DNA from: Floricoccus tropicus
GTDB taxonomy: Bacteria; Bacillota; Bacilli; Lactobacillales; Streptococcaceae
Length of the DNA stretch: 64,000 bases
NCBI RefSeq assembly: GCF_001832905.1
Contig: NZ_MKIR01000026.1
Location: 1 to 64,000, forward strand
Direction of reading: 5' to 3'
A program made the translations under genes and the position numbers. The first letter of the stretch is position 1, and the number at the start of each line of letters is the position of its first letter. A model generated the notes under the pieces. The model was not told the origin of the DNA and ran no database searches. It was given only the letters and a program-made list of their open reading frames with translations. This document shows positions 29,964-39,542 of the stretch, piece after piece.

Positions 29964-30353
29964 ATGGATATTAAAGAAAAACTAAAAGAATTAGGAATTA
30001 CAATTGTTTATACTTATGGTATTGATGCGCCAGGACTATATCTACCCGAAAATAGCACAATATACATTAATAACAACCTTATTGGAGTTGAAGTTGAAAA
30101 TGCTATACTCCATGAGCTAGGTCACTATTTAAATAAACACGATTTAACATCCCTATCATCAAGTCATCTCCACTTCAAACAAGAGGCAGAGGCTGATAAA
30201 TATTGGATAAATGAAAGAGTCAAAGAATTCCTTTCTCTCTACGAGAACCCGCCTGAATATGTAGATATATATCGTTTTTTGAATGTCTACCATATAAAAA
30301 ACTGCTACTATGATGTAGCTGAAGAATTATTTAAAGAATATTTAACTATTTAA
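29964..30353 (+). CDS. ImmA/IrrE-family metallo-endopeptidase
   Basis: 129-aa zinc protease with the HExxH motif as HELGH (H50, E51, H54) and a downstream EAEAD stretch supplying a third ligand. In ICEBs1 and many phages the family inactivates the adjacent XRE repressor. The likely start is the second ATG (MDIKEK), because the AAGG site runs into the first. It is 74 bases behind the repressor on the same strand and followed by a terminator. Confidence 0.88.
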   Translation: MDIKEKLKELGITIVYTYGIDAPGLYLPENSTIYINNNLIGVEVENAILHELGHYLNKHDLTSLSSSHLHFKQEAEADKYWINERVKEFLSLYENPPEYVDIYRFLNVYHIKNCYYDVAEELFKEYLTI

Positions 30354-30354
30354 C

Positions 30355-30415
30355 AAAAATACCTCATAAAAGTTAGAATAATTCTAGCTTTTATGAGGTA
30401 TTTATTTATTTAAAT
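30355..30415. terminator. Bidirectional terminator between immA-like gene and nrdH
   Basis: Long hairpin, AAATACCTCATAAAAG paired with CTTTTATGAGGTATTT, T/A-rich on both sides. It separates the rightward protease gene from the leftward nrdH and marks the other edge of the island. Confidence 0.88.
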
Positions 30416-30432
30416 TTATAATTTATATTATT

Positions 30433-30651
30433 TTATAATTTTGCCAATTCAGCTGGTCTAAAACCAGAGAAAGCTATACTATCATCTTTAGTAATGACTG
30501 GTAAAGCCATAAACCCCATTGATTTTATTTGATCAATGAACTCAGGATTTTCATCAATATTTATTTCTTTGTATTGAATAACTTTATCATTCAACCATTT
30601 TTTCACCATCTTACATTGCATACAATTATCTTTAGAAAATACTGTTACCAT
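30433..30651 (-). CDS. nrdH: Glutaredoxin-like protein NrdH
   Basis: 72-aa electron donor for class Ib ribonucleotide reductase. The redox motif CMQC (C10, C13), INIDENPEF and the C-terminal FSGFRPAEL are the NrdH hallmarks. The start is the ATG seven bases behind AGGAG; a longer frame would run into the promoter. nrdE and nrdF do not follow: the gene stands alone between groL and a terminator. NrdR-box-like sites lie upstream. Confidence 0.9.
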   Translation of the reverse strand: MVTVFSKDNCMQCKMVKKWLNDKVIQYKEINIDENPEFIDQIKSMGFMALPVITKDDSIAFSGFRPAELAKL

Positions 30652-30738
30652 AATAAAACTCCTAATATTTTTTCTTTTCATCTTTTTTGAATATGAAGTT
30701 ATTTTAAACCTTTTCCAGTTCATTATCAAGAGCAAAAA

Positions 30739-30756
30739 TCACAATATATAGTATTA
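30739..30756. promoter_or_regulatory. NrdR-box-like site near nrdH
   Basis: TCACAATATATAGTATTA resembles the NrdR consensus acaCwAtATaTwGtgt and overlaps -10-like TATATT on the minus strand, about 90 bases upstream of nrdH. Confidence 0.55.
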
Positions 30757-30852
30757 TTTTCGAATGAAATGTCTACATATGGTATAAATGCTTATAAATA
30801 GAGTATTTTCAGCTGTGTATTTCAGTGTCTTTTTTTATAAAAAATCCAAAAA

Positions 30853-30910
30853 ACACAATATGTAGTGTTAAAGATAGAAATAAATACTTCGAAAACACCG
30901 CATATTGTGT
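30853..30910. promoter_or_regulatory. Pair of NrdR-box-like palindromes (or hairpin)
   Basis: ACACAATATGTAGTGTT (30853-30869) and AACACCGCATATTGTGT (30894-30910, reverse complement similar) both fit the NrdR box and together form a 17-base inverted repeat with two mismatched positions and a 24-base spacer. Because a T run follows on the minus strand, the pair could also act as a terminator-type hairpin behind groL. Confidence 0.6.
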
Positions 30911-30913
30911 AAA

Positions 30914-30950
30914 AGAAAACCCTTTAGATTAATATCCAAAGGGGTTATTT
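30914..30950 (-). terminator. Terminator after groL
   Basis: CCCTTTGGAT-ATTA-ATCTAAAGGG hairpin followed by TTTTCTTTT on the minus strand, just behind the groL stop. Confidence 0.88.
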
Positions 30951-30957
30951 TTATAAA

Positions 30958-32601
<1,644 letters not shown>

Positions 32602-32642
32602 TTATTTTAACTAAATATTTTTATTGATTATTTTAATATCAT

Positions 32643-32927
32643 TTACTCAACAATAGCTAAAATTTCTGCTTCACGTACTATCAATAGTAGTTCATCATCA
32701 ACTTTTACTTCAGTTCCTGCAAACTTTTCAAAGAATACTTCATCACCAACTTTTACTGATGGTTCAACTAAATCACCATTTAATGTGCGACTTCCTGCAC
32801 CAACGGCTACAACTTCTGCTACTTGTGGTTTTTCTTGCGCTGCACTAGCAAGCACGATTCCACCTATATTTTTTTCTTCTTCCTTTTTTACACGTAAAAC
32901 AATACGATCACCTAATGGTTTTAACAT
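32643..32927 (-). CDS. groES: Co-chaperonin GroES
   Basis: 10-kDa lid of the chaperonin, 94 aa: MLKPLGDRIVLRVKKEEEKN start, mobile loop NIGGIVLAS, and VKVGDEVFFEKFAGTEV. First gene of groES-groL; start preceded by GGAGG, with the CIRCE operator 28 bases upstream. Confidence 0.97.
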   Translation of the reverse strand: MLKPLGDRIVLRVKKEEEKNIGGIVLASAAQEKPQVAEVVAVGAGSRTLNGDLVEPSVKVGDEVFFEKFAGTEVKVDDELLLIVREAEILAIVE

Positions 32928-32954
32928 TATAGATAGACCTCCAATTTTTATTTT

Positions 32955-33020
32955 TTAGCACTCATCGTTTTCGAGTGCTAACTACTCTATTATTCTAATG
33001 CTTTAGTCAAAAATAGTCAA
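32955..33020 (-). promoter_or_regulatory. groE promoter with CIRCE operator
   Basis: CIRCE is perfect: TTAGCACTC (32955-32963), nine bases, GAGTGCTAA (32973-32981), the HrcA repressor site. The promoter is TTGACT (33015-33020), 17 bases, TAGAAT (32992-32997) on the minus strand, so HrcA would sit at the transcription start. No CtsR heptad repeat was noticed. Confidence 0.95.
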
Positions 33021-33063
33021 GAAAAAATACTCAAAATTTACATATATTTTTGCTTTTAAATTC

Positions 33064-33102
33064 ATAAAAAAAGAATCGATCTCCCAAACGATTCTTCTTT
33101 TT
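33064..33102 (-). terminator. Terminator at the end of the PTS operon
   Basis: AAGAATCG-TTTGGGAGAT-CGATTCTTTTTTT hairpin on the minus strand, 30 bases behind the small membrane protein gene. Confidence 0.88.
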
Positions 33103-33130
33103 ATGTATATTTTTACAATAAACTTTTCTA

Positions 33131-33412
33131 TTATTTTATAGCTCTTTCAAGGCTGTCAATTACTTTAGCTACGTTCTTTTTCCCTTTATTTATTCCATAA
33201 CTAAATAACATCATTCCTAAAATTCCAAGTAATATCAAGACAACACCAAGAATTAATAGTATTAGATTTTTATTATGAAACAAATATGCTAGCATTGCAC
33301 CGATACTCGAAACTAGAAAGAATAATGCAAACCATCTTCCCAAGTTATCAATCATGTGTTTTTGATAAGAAATTTCGTTTTCATATGCTTCTATTAATAC
33401 TTGATTTTCCAT
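33131..33412 (-). CDS. Small two-helix membrane protein linked to PTS
   Basis: 93 aa with two membrane helices (WFALFFLVSSIGAMLAYLF and LILLILGVVLILLGILGMMLF) flanked by charged ends. It is 18 bases behind the IID gene and before the operon terminator, so it is cotranscribed with the PTS. I do not recognise the family; a regulatory or assembly role for the permease is only a guess. Confidence 0.7.
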   Translation of the reverse strand: MENQVLIEAYENEISYQKHMIDNLGRWFALFFLVSSIGAMLAYLFHNKNLILLILGVVLILLGILGMMLFSYGINKGKKNVAKVIDSLERAIK

Positions 33413-33430
33413 TTATTACTCCTATTATTT

Positions 33431-34267
33431 TTAATATGATAGTCCTGGATTGAAGAACCCTACAAGCACCCCAATAAAAGCAATGACAACTAAGAGTAGC
33501 ATAACTTTGATTGGAGAAAGATTTTTCTTAGCCATTAACCACCAACAGAATACAATAAAGATTGCTGTAAGAAGACCTGGATAAACAGAATCCAATTTAT
33601 CTTGCAAAACAAGATAGGGTTCACCTGATTTATCTTTCAATTGGAAAGCTGTTTTAATTGGAACCCATGTTGCTGCAACAGCACCTATAACCATACCACC
33701 AATAAGTGAAATAGCTTTTCTAATTGCTTGTCCTTGAGGACCAACTAGGAATTCTACTGCTTTATCCCCTAATTCGTAACCTTTGAAATATGCAAATCTC
33801 ATCCCGAAGTAGGCAAGCAAGTTCCATACAATAATATAGAATATTGCTCCAATTGGTGACCCACCAGTTGAAAGACCTAATGCGATACCAAGAATAATTG
33901 GAATTAACGTTCCAACAATAAGTGAATCTCCAATACCTGCAACTGGACCCATAAGACCTGCACGTAAACCATTAATTGTTTCATCATCTACGTCAGTTGC
34001 TCCATTAGCACGCGCTTCTTCAAGACCTGCTGTAATACCAACAATAAGTGATCCTAATTGAGGTTCAGTATTAAAGAAGGCAGTGTAAGTTTGCATTGAT
34101 CTTGCTTTATCATCTTCGTTATCATATAATTCTTCAACGATTGGAAGCATTGAAGTTAGATAACCAAATGTTTGCATGTGTTCTTGAGAGAAACAAGTAA
34201 GGTTACCATAAAACCAATGGTGAAAAGATTTTGTTAGTGTTTTTTTAGAAATTTTCTTTTGTTCCAT
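33431..34267 (-). CDS. PTS mannose/fructose/sorbose family IID component
   Basis: Membrane subunit D of a mannose-class phosphotransferase permease, 278 aa. Family features are the N-terminal KSFHHWFYGNLTCFSQEHMQ stretch, GLMGPVAGIGDSLIVGTLIP and the GFFNPGLSY C terminus. Two bases behind IIC. The order IIA-IIB-IIC-IID suits the class; the sugar cannot be named from sequence, since mannose-class permeases cover mannose, fructose, sorbose, galactosamine and others. Confidence 0.93.
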   Translation of the reverse strand: MEQKKISKKTLTKSFHHWFYGNLTCFSQEHMQTFGYLTSMLPIVEELYDNEDDKARSMQTYTAFFNTEPQLGSLIVGITAGLEEARANGATDVDDETINGLRAGLMGPVAGIGDSLIVGTLIPIILGIALGLSTGGSPIGAIFYIIVWNLLAYFGMRFAYFKGYELGDKAVEFLVGPQGQAIRKAISLIGGMVIGAVAATWVPIKTAFQLKDKSGEPYLVLQDKLDSVYPGLLTAIFIVFCWWLMAKKNLSPIKVMLLLVVIAFIGVLVGFFNPGLSY

Positions 34268-34269
34268 TT

Positions 34270-35127
34270 TTAGATATCCTCCTCGTCATCATCGTCAAAA
34301 TCTACTTGTCCACCACCTGCACCTGCGGCGACTTTCATATTTTTAACCATTTCAATTTCATAAGTAATTACAGCAAATATTAATGATATGACTGCACATG
34401 ATACTAAATTTAATCCAACTGAAGCAGCAAGAGTAAATCCAACGAAGAATGGTACGAAATCAACTGCCTTTTCAACGATTTGTTTTAATAAAATAGCAAT
34501 CCCTACACATGGTAGAAGAGAACCAACTGTAAATAAGGTCTTCATTGGAATACCATCCATTGGAAGAGCATTTTTAAGTGCTGTAACCGCTGTTGATCCT
34601 AGTTTACACATAATCAAGGTTGGTAAAAATGAAAATACAAAATGTGAAATCCATGGTAAACGCCAGTTTACTGTATATAATTTCTTAAAATTCCTATTTT
34701 CAACTTCTTTCCAACCCATATGTTGCCAAATAAGGTTCATTGTAGCAGTTCCATAAAAGAGAACTGTTCCAATAGTACCAACTAATGTACCCATTGATTT
34801 TGCTAAATTTGCTGCTTCAGCAGAATCTGCTGAAAGTCCTTGTGAGTGGATCGCAACCATTGCAAGAGGAATACCAATATACGATACAGCACGTAAGTCT
34901 GCAGATACAGTTCCTCCTGGTGTTACAAGTGCTATATAAACCAATTGCATAGCAACACCACAAATAATACCTGTTTTTACATCACCAAGAATCAAACCAC
35001 AGACTAAACCACCTACTAAAGGACGGCCTAGGGTGTAGTTACCAACGGTAGTACCACCAAGACCAGGCATTGATGATAAACAGGCAAATAAGCCAAGTAA
35101 AGCGGCTTGTAGCCAACTTATTGTCAT
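34270..35127 (-). CDS. PTS mannose/fructose/sorbose family IIC component
   Basis: Sugar-translocating membrane subunit C, 285 aa, several helices, with PGLGGTTVGNYTLGRPLVGG and GVAMQLVYIALVTPGGTVSAD typical of the family. The C terminus ends in a strongly acidic tail (DFDDDDEEDI) very like the end of the IIA protein encoded in the same operon. Lies 34 bases behind IIB. Confidence 0.93.
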   Translation of the reverse strand: MTISWLQAALLGLFACLSSMPGLGGTTVGNYTLGRPLVGGLVCGLILGDVKTGIICGVAMQLVYIALVTPGGTVSADLRAVSYIGIPLAMVAIHSQGLSADSAEAANLAKSMGTLVGTIGTVLFYGTATMNLIWQHMGWKEVENRNFKKLYTVNWRLPWISHFVFSFLPTLIMCKLGSTAVTALKNALPMDGIPMKTLFTVGSLLPCVGIAILLKQIVEKAVDFVPFFVGFTLAASVGLNLVSCAVISLIFAVITYEIEMVKNMKVAAGAGGGQVDFDDDDEEDI

Positions 35128-35161
35128 AATAATTACTCCTTAAGTATTCTATTATTAATTC

Positions 35162-35656
35162 CTAAAATCCAAATTTTCCTTTAAAGTCATCCCAGTAGCC
35201 AATAGATACATCTGGTAATAATTGAAATTTAACCTTGTATCCTGCTGCTTGAATTGCTTGAAAAGCTTCAGCTTCTTCTTGTGTTATTGATTGGTTATTC
35301 CCCAATTTAACAGCTCCTGGTCGATCATTACAAGGACCAACAATAACTTCTTTTACATCGCTTGGAACAAAAGCTTGATCAACTAAAATTTCTTTCATAT
35401 CAACTGGGGTCTTAGTTATTAAGAAATACTTATCATTTGAATCCAAAACTTTTTGAGATTTTGCTTTCCATGCTTCCTTAGTCCAGACAAAGGTTTTTTT
35501 ATCTGATGCAGCTTTGTATGCTTGTTTAAGAACTGAATTTCCTGCAGCTGCATCATTAACTGCTACTAATCCATCACATGGATATTCTTTAGCCCAACGT
35601 GTTACTGTTTGACCATGAATCATACGGTCATCGATTCTTACAAATGAAACTGACAT
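35162..35656 (-). CDS. PTS mannose/fructose/sorbose family IIB component
   Basis: Cytosolic phosphocarrier, 164 aa. Phosphorylated histidine in RIDDRMIHGQTVTRW (H14). The rest fits the family (VGPCNDRPGAVKLGNNQSIT). Separate gene from IIA, unlike the fused ManX-type IIAB of the main glucose/mannose PTS of lactic acid bacteria, which argues that this is an additional, inducible permease. Confidence 0.93.
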   Translation of the reverse strand: MSVSFVRIDDRMIHGQTVTRWAKEYPCDGLVAVNDAAAGNSVLKQAYKAASDKKTFVWTKEAWKAKSQKVLDSNDKYFLITKTPVDMKEILVDQAFVPSDVKEVIVGPCNDRPGAVKLGNNQSITQEEAEAFQAIQAAGYKVKFQLLPDVSIGYWDDFKGKFGF

Positions 35657-35683
35657 AATTTTTCTCCTTATATTTACAAAATT

Positions 35684-36121
35684 TTAAATATCGTCTTCAT
35701 CGTCATCAGCTTCTTCACTGACAACTTTAAATTCTTGAATTGAAGCTTGTGCTTCCGCAAGCACTGCATTTACTAAATCTTCTCCGCTAAGTACATCTTT
35801 CATAACAATTGATGTTAAAGCCATTGAGAGGTTCATTCCTCCCATAACAGTAGCGTCATTTAGTTTCCCTAATTCGGATAAAACATTTAAAGCTGTTGTT
35901 AACGGGCTTCCACCAACAATATCAGCTAAAACAACAACAGAATCATCCTCCGTTAAAAATTTTATAGACTCTCTAAACTTAATGGCGAATTCATCGACTG
36001 AACTACCATTTGCAAGACCAACTGCAACAACTTGATCCATTTTGTCTTCAGCAAACATCGCTAGAGAAGTTTTTAAACCTTCTGCAAATCCTCCATGACT
36101 TACAAGCAATAAATATCTCAT
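35684..36121 (-). CDS. PTS mannose/fructose/sorbose family IIA component
   Basis: Cytosolic phosphocarrier accepting phosphate from HPr at H9 (LLVSHGGFAEG). VVVLADIVGGSPLTTAL is the second family motif. Length 145 aa with a strongly acidic tail (EEADDDEDDI). First gene of the PTS operon, directly behind the cre-like site and the TGACA half-sites. Confidence 0.93.
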   Translation of the reverse strand: MRYLLLVSHGGFAEGLKTSLAMFAEDKMDQVVAVGLANGSSVDEFAIKFRESIKFLTEDDSVVVLADIVGGSPLTTALNVLSELGKLNDATVMGGMNLSMALTSIVMKDVLSGEDLVNAVLAEAQASIQEFKVVSEEADDDEDDI

Positions 36122-36157
36122 TTCATATCTCCTATCTATATTTTTATTTTATATAAA

Positions 36158-36172
36158 TTGTAAACGCTTTTA
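36158..36172. promoter_or_regulatory. cre-like site upstream of PTS operon
   Basis: TTGTAAACGCTTTTA matches the CcpA consensus WTGNAANCGNWNNCW at all but one fixed position. It lies about 35 bases upstream of the IIA start next to a TATAAA hexamer, where CcpA would repress transcription on a preferred sugar. Confidence 0.75.
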
Positions 36173-36181
36173 AATTGAAGT

Positions 36182-36232
36182 TTGTCACTGTTCAAATATG
36201 ACAATTGCAATATTTAAAGTGACAAATGTCAC
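36182..36232. promoter_or_regulatory. Paired TGACA/TGTCA half-sites, possible response-regulator operator
   Basis: TTGTCA-N11-TGACAA (36182-36204) and GTGACA-AA-TGTCAC (36219-36232) give four related half-sites upstream of the PTS promoter region. The adjacent LuxR-type regulator is the obvious candidate binder; this is inference from position. Confidence 0.5.
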
Positions 36233-36239
36233 ATTCAAA

Positions 36240-36270
36240 TCTAAAAAAAATAGACTTTCGTCTATTTTAA
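36240..36270 (-). terminator. Terminator after the solute-binding protein gene
   Basis: AAAATAGAC-GAAA-GTCTATTTT hairpin with a T run on the minus strand, overlapping the stop region of the binding-protein gene; it separates the sensor unit from the PTS operon. Confidence 0.88.
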
Positions 36271-37566
36271 TTCATCTTCAATGGACTTTTGTATATTAGC
36301 TAATTCCGTATCAATATTATTATTGCTAATCGCCTTTGTAATAAGATAATCAGCTTTCTCTTCAACAGAATTATACTTTTTAAATTTAGGTTCATTTACT
36401 GCATTATCCATCATAGTATTCAATGTATCTACACTTAAAGCATTTGAACCAAAGTCGTCATCCTTTAATAATGACTTTGTTGCACTGCTCTCCATGACTC
36501 TTTTCAAAACAGATGTGCCTTGCGATGTAGCAAATACTTCTTGCTGAGTATTATCATCATCACATAGAAGCTTTAAAAATTTCCATGACAACCTTGCATT
36601 CTTTGTTTTAGAAGATACTCCAAATAAGGACGTACTGAGTTGAGTTCCATTAATATTTTTTTCAAGCGAAGGCATCTTTACACATGTCCAAGAAAAAGTT
36701 GAATACTTAGAAACATGGTATGGATATGGTTTGTAAGTCCTATACTGAGCCAAAGTCATCGGCGAAAATGCTACATGTCCCTCATCAAAATCATCTGATG
36801 TCACCTTATAGTTACCACTTAGTTTGTTCAATTGAGAAATAAAATTCAATGATTTTTTTACAGGTGTGGTATTGAAATATGCTTTTGTCCCTTCATCATT
36901 AAAAATTTTTGAACCAGTAGCAGCAATTGCCATTTGCCAGGTATAATCAGTGGATCCGAACTGATCAATTATCCCATTATTATCAGTATCACGAGTTAGT
37001 TTACTACAAATATTATAAAAATCATCAAGGGTCCAGCTTGAATCAGGTATCTTAATTCCCTCTTTTTCAAGTAAATCTTTATTAATGCACATCATAGTTG
37101 GATTACTTTCAAAAGGTAGGGCATACTGAGACCCTCCATACTGTCCCGATTTAAATGTACTTCCATAAAAATCATTAGTGTCAATAATATTATTTACTTT
37201 TCCATCTAATTTCATCAAAGCGTTAGTTGATGCTAATAGGTTAAAATCATTTTCTGGAATAATAAATACATCTGGCTGCGTGCCTTTTATTATATTTTCA
37301 GACAACCAATCTGAATAATCATCTTTTGGTATACCACTCTCATATTCAACTTTTACATTTGGATTTTCTTTTTCAAATCTTTTAATTGCATTATCAATAA
37401 CTTTGTTTTCCTTAGCATTTGGAACATTCCAACTGCTCCCAGAATATGTGCCAAGTCTCAGAACTGTTGTCTTTTTTCTATTGTAGATGATAATTACAAA
37501 AATTAATATTGATAGAGCTGTAATACATATTATTAAAATTTTATTTTTTCTAGTCATATCAATCAT
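36262..37566 (-). CDS. Membrane-tethered extracellular solute-binding protein (family 1 type)
   Basis: About 434 aa. One N-terminal hydrophobic helix (ILIICITALSILIFVIIIY) with no lipobox cysteine is followed by a maltose/sugar-binding protein fold (VIDNAIKRFEKENPNVKVEYESG, then PDVFIIPENDFNLLAS, and DFYNICSKLTRDTDNNGIID). The absence of a lipobox suggests it stays anchored by an uncleaved helix. Its start overlaps the response-regulator stop (ATGATTGA). No ABC permease or ATPase gene is near, so a sensory role beside the kinase is more likely than transport. Confidence 0.8.
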   Translation of the reverse strand: MIDMTRKNKILIICITALSILIFVIIIYNRKKTTVLRLGTYSGSSWNVPNAKENKVIDNAIKRFEKENPNVKVEYESGIPKDDYSDWLSENIIKGTQPDVFIIPENDFNLLASTNALMKLDGKVNNIIDTNDFYGSTFKSGQYGGSQYALPFESNPTMMCINKDLLEKEGIKIPDSSWTLDDFYNICSKLTRDTDNNGIIDQFGSTDYTWQMAIAATGSKIFNDEGTKAYFNTTPVKKSLNFISQLNKLSGNYKVTSDDFDEGHVAFSPMTLAQYRTYKPYPYHVSKYSTFSWTCVKMPSLEKNINGTQLSTSLFGVSSKTKNARLSWKFLKLLCDDDNTQQEVFATSQGTSVLKRVMESSATKSLLKDDDFGSNALSVDTLNTMMDNAVNEPKFKKYNSVEEKADYLITKAISNNNIDTELANIQKSIEDELK

Positions 37567-38230
37567 CAAAATTTCTTGTAGTAATGCCAGTTTGAACAGC
37601 CCAAATAGCTAATTGTGTCCGATCACGTAAGTCTAATTTTGATAGAATATTTGAAAGGTAATTCCTAACTGTACCCTCTGATAGAAAAAGTTTAGCGGCA
37701 ATCTCTTTATTTGAAAGTCCAAAGCCAACTTGTTGAATAGTTTTCCATTCAGTTTTACTCATATCAGATAAGTTATCTTCTTCAACTTGAATTGTGTAAT
37801 TTGATTGAGCCATTTGAGAAAAAATTTTAAATACTTTAGTAGCAATATCTGGATTGATCATTGCCCCACCACTATTAACAGTAATTATAGCTTGATAGAG
37901 TTCATCCATTGAAATACCTTTTAAAATATATCCTGAAGCACCATATCTTAATGCACTATATATGAAATCATCATCATCAAAAGTTGTTAATATGATTATT
38001 TTAATATCAGGATACTTTTCCTTCACTGCCTTTGTACATAAAACTCCATCCATAACTGGCATACGTATATCCATCAAAATTACATCTGGTTTATTGTGCG
38101 GAATTTTTTCAAGTACTTCTTTACCATCACTTGCAGTTCCAATTACTTCAATATCACTATGTGCTGATAAAACAATTTTTAGTGATTCTCTAATCAGTTC
38201 TTGATCATCTGCTATTAATACTTTAATCAT
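37559..38230 (-). CDS. LuxR/NarL-type response regulator
   Basis: 223 aa: receiver domain with acidic pocket (IADDQ) and phospho-aspartate D54 (ILMDIRMPVMDG), and a C-terminal HTH (GLSNKEIAAKLFLSEGTVRN, then YLSNILSKL). Overlaps the kinase gene by 8 bases and the binding-protein gene by 8 bases, so it forms part of one translationally coupled unit. Probable target: the PTS operon next door. Confidence 0.93.
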   Translation of the reverse strand: MIKVLIADDQELIRESLKIVLSAHSDIEVIGTASDGKEVLEKIPHNKPDVILMDIRMPVMDGVLCTKAVKEKYPDIKIIILTTFDDDDFIYSALRYGASGYILKGISMDELYQAIITVNSGGAMINPDIATKVFKIFSQMAQSNYTIQVEEDNLSDMSKTEWKTIQQVGFGLSNKEIAAKLFLSEGTVRNYLSNILSKLDLRDRTQLAIWAVQTGITTRNFDD

Positions 38231-39542
38231 CCATCTCTCCTTTCACCTTAGGAATTTCAATATGTGTTTTAAAACCATTGTCATTACAAAATGTAACTTT
38301 ACCCCCAATTATTGCAAGTCTTTCTCGCATTTGAGTTAAGCCATAACCATAATTGATTTCTTCACAACCAACTCCATCATCTTGAATATCAATTATAAAC
38401 TCTTCTCCACTTAACATTGATATTTTTACGTTGTTAGCATGACCATGCCTTAAAGAATTTGTCAGAGTTTCTTGAATAACTCTAAATATTATATCTTCTT
38501 TAGTACTGTCTAAATCAACAGAATCCCACTCATATAATAAATCAATATTAATCTTAGATAAATCTTCATATTCCTTAATTACCTTGTCAAGAGCATCCTT
38601 CAATGTCCTCTCCTCTAGAGCACCTGGCCTTAACTTATTTAAAGATCTCCGTACATCCACAATTCCTTCTCTTACAACATTTGAAACACTGCTTAACTGC
38701 TTTTTCGCAATAGTAGGATCATAATCAATCAACACCATTACTGCATCGATTCCTGCTGATATACCTGTCAATGCATGGCCTAAAGTATCATGTATTTCTC
38801 TTGATATTCTTTTTCTTTCCCTGTCCTCAGCTATTTTTTCTGTTAGAGCAACATAATTATTCAATTGAGTATTAACTCTTGAAACCATTTTTACTTCTTC
38901 TTCAATATTATGCCTTTCTGTCACGGAGTACATAATGAAACTGACCATTGAAATTATGAATACAATTATATTAAGTGAAACCAAAAAGTTCTTCAAAAAA
39001 AGAATTAATATTTTAATCGAGGATGGAAGAAAACTGATGTAGGTATCTAGTGAGGGGATTTTTATGATTAACGACAATAAATCGTAGTTGGAAATGAGCA
39101 TCATACCGAAACATAAAATGATAAATGATAACCAATATTTTTTGTCTTTTGGCGCAAAGAAATCTTTTGAGCTATAAAATATATCTGTGAAAACTAGTAA
39201 TACGAGACCGTTATAGGATGATTGCAGTGAAATAAATACTCCAACCATTAAAATAATTTCTAAGATTGCAAAACGGTCAAATAAAACTTCTGATTTTGAT
39301 TCATGACTTCCACGATAATAAATTACTCCCAAAAGAAGTGCAAATAAGGTTATCGACCAAAAAAATATTTTTGTTGGTGAGTTAGGAATCCGAGCTAAAT
39401 TTTCAAGTAAGGAGTGACTTGCACCCGTAGCTACTATGTATTTCGTACAAAATAGATAGAGGGAAGCATTATAAACGACCGCTAAAAAATTTATAAAAAT
39501 TAAAATATCCTTTGAAAATTCTATACTTTTAATTTTATTCAT
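38223..39542 (-). CDS. DesK/NarL-class sensor histidine kinase
   Basis: 439 aa. Six or so membrane helices in the first 205 residues and no large extracellular domain of its own. A HisKA_3 dimerisation domain follows, with phospho-histidine H251 (SREIHDTLGHALTG), N-box (QETLTNSLRHG) and G-boxes (DDGVGC, YGLTQMRERL). Its ATG directly abuts the stop codon of the RbsB-like gene. With little extracellular sequence, ligand input may come from the tethered binding proteins encoded on both sides. Confidence 0.92.
   Translation of the reverse strand: MNKIKSIEFSKDILIFINFLAVVYNASLYLFCTKYIVATGASHSLLENLARIPNSPTKIFFWSITLFALLLGVIYYRGSHESKSEVLFDRFAILEIILMVGVFISLQSSYNGLVLLVFTDIFYSSKDFFAPKDKKYWLSFIILCFGMMLISNYDLLSLIIKIPSLDTYISFLPSSIKILILFLKNFLVSLNIIVFIISMVSFIMYSVTERHNIEEEVKMVSRVNTQLNNYVALTEKIAEDRERKRISREIHDTLGHALTGISAGIDAVMVLIDYDPTIAKKQLSSVSNVVREGIVDVRRSLNKLRPGALEERTLKDALDKVIKEYEDLSKINIDLLYEWDSVDLDSTKEDIIFRVIQETLTNSLRHGHANNVKISMLSGEEFIIDIQDDGVGCEEINYGYGLTQMRERLAIIGGKVTFCNDNGFKTHIEIPKVKGEMDD

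Noticed and set aside
29545-30353. XRE plus ImmA-type pair as a toxin-antitoxin system
   Set aside because: The HELGH protease and the divergent operator region next to lysis genes fit a phage repressor/antirepressor pair better.
26876-30353. Attachment sites or an integrase for the phage-derived island
   Set aside because: The flanking terminators share no direct repeat that I can see, and no recombinase gene lies within or next to it.
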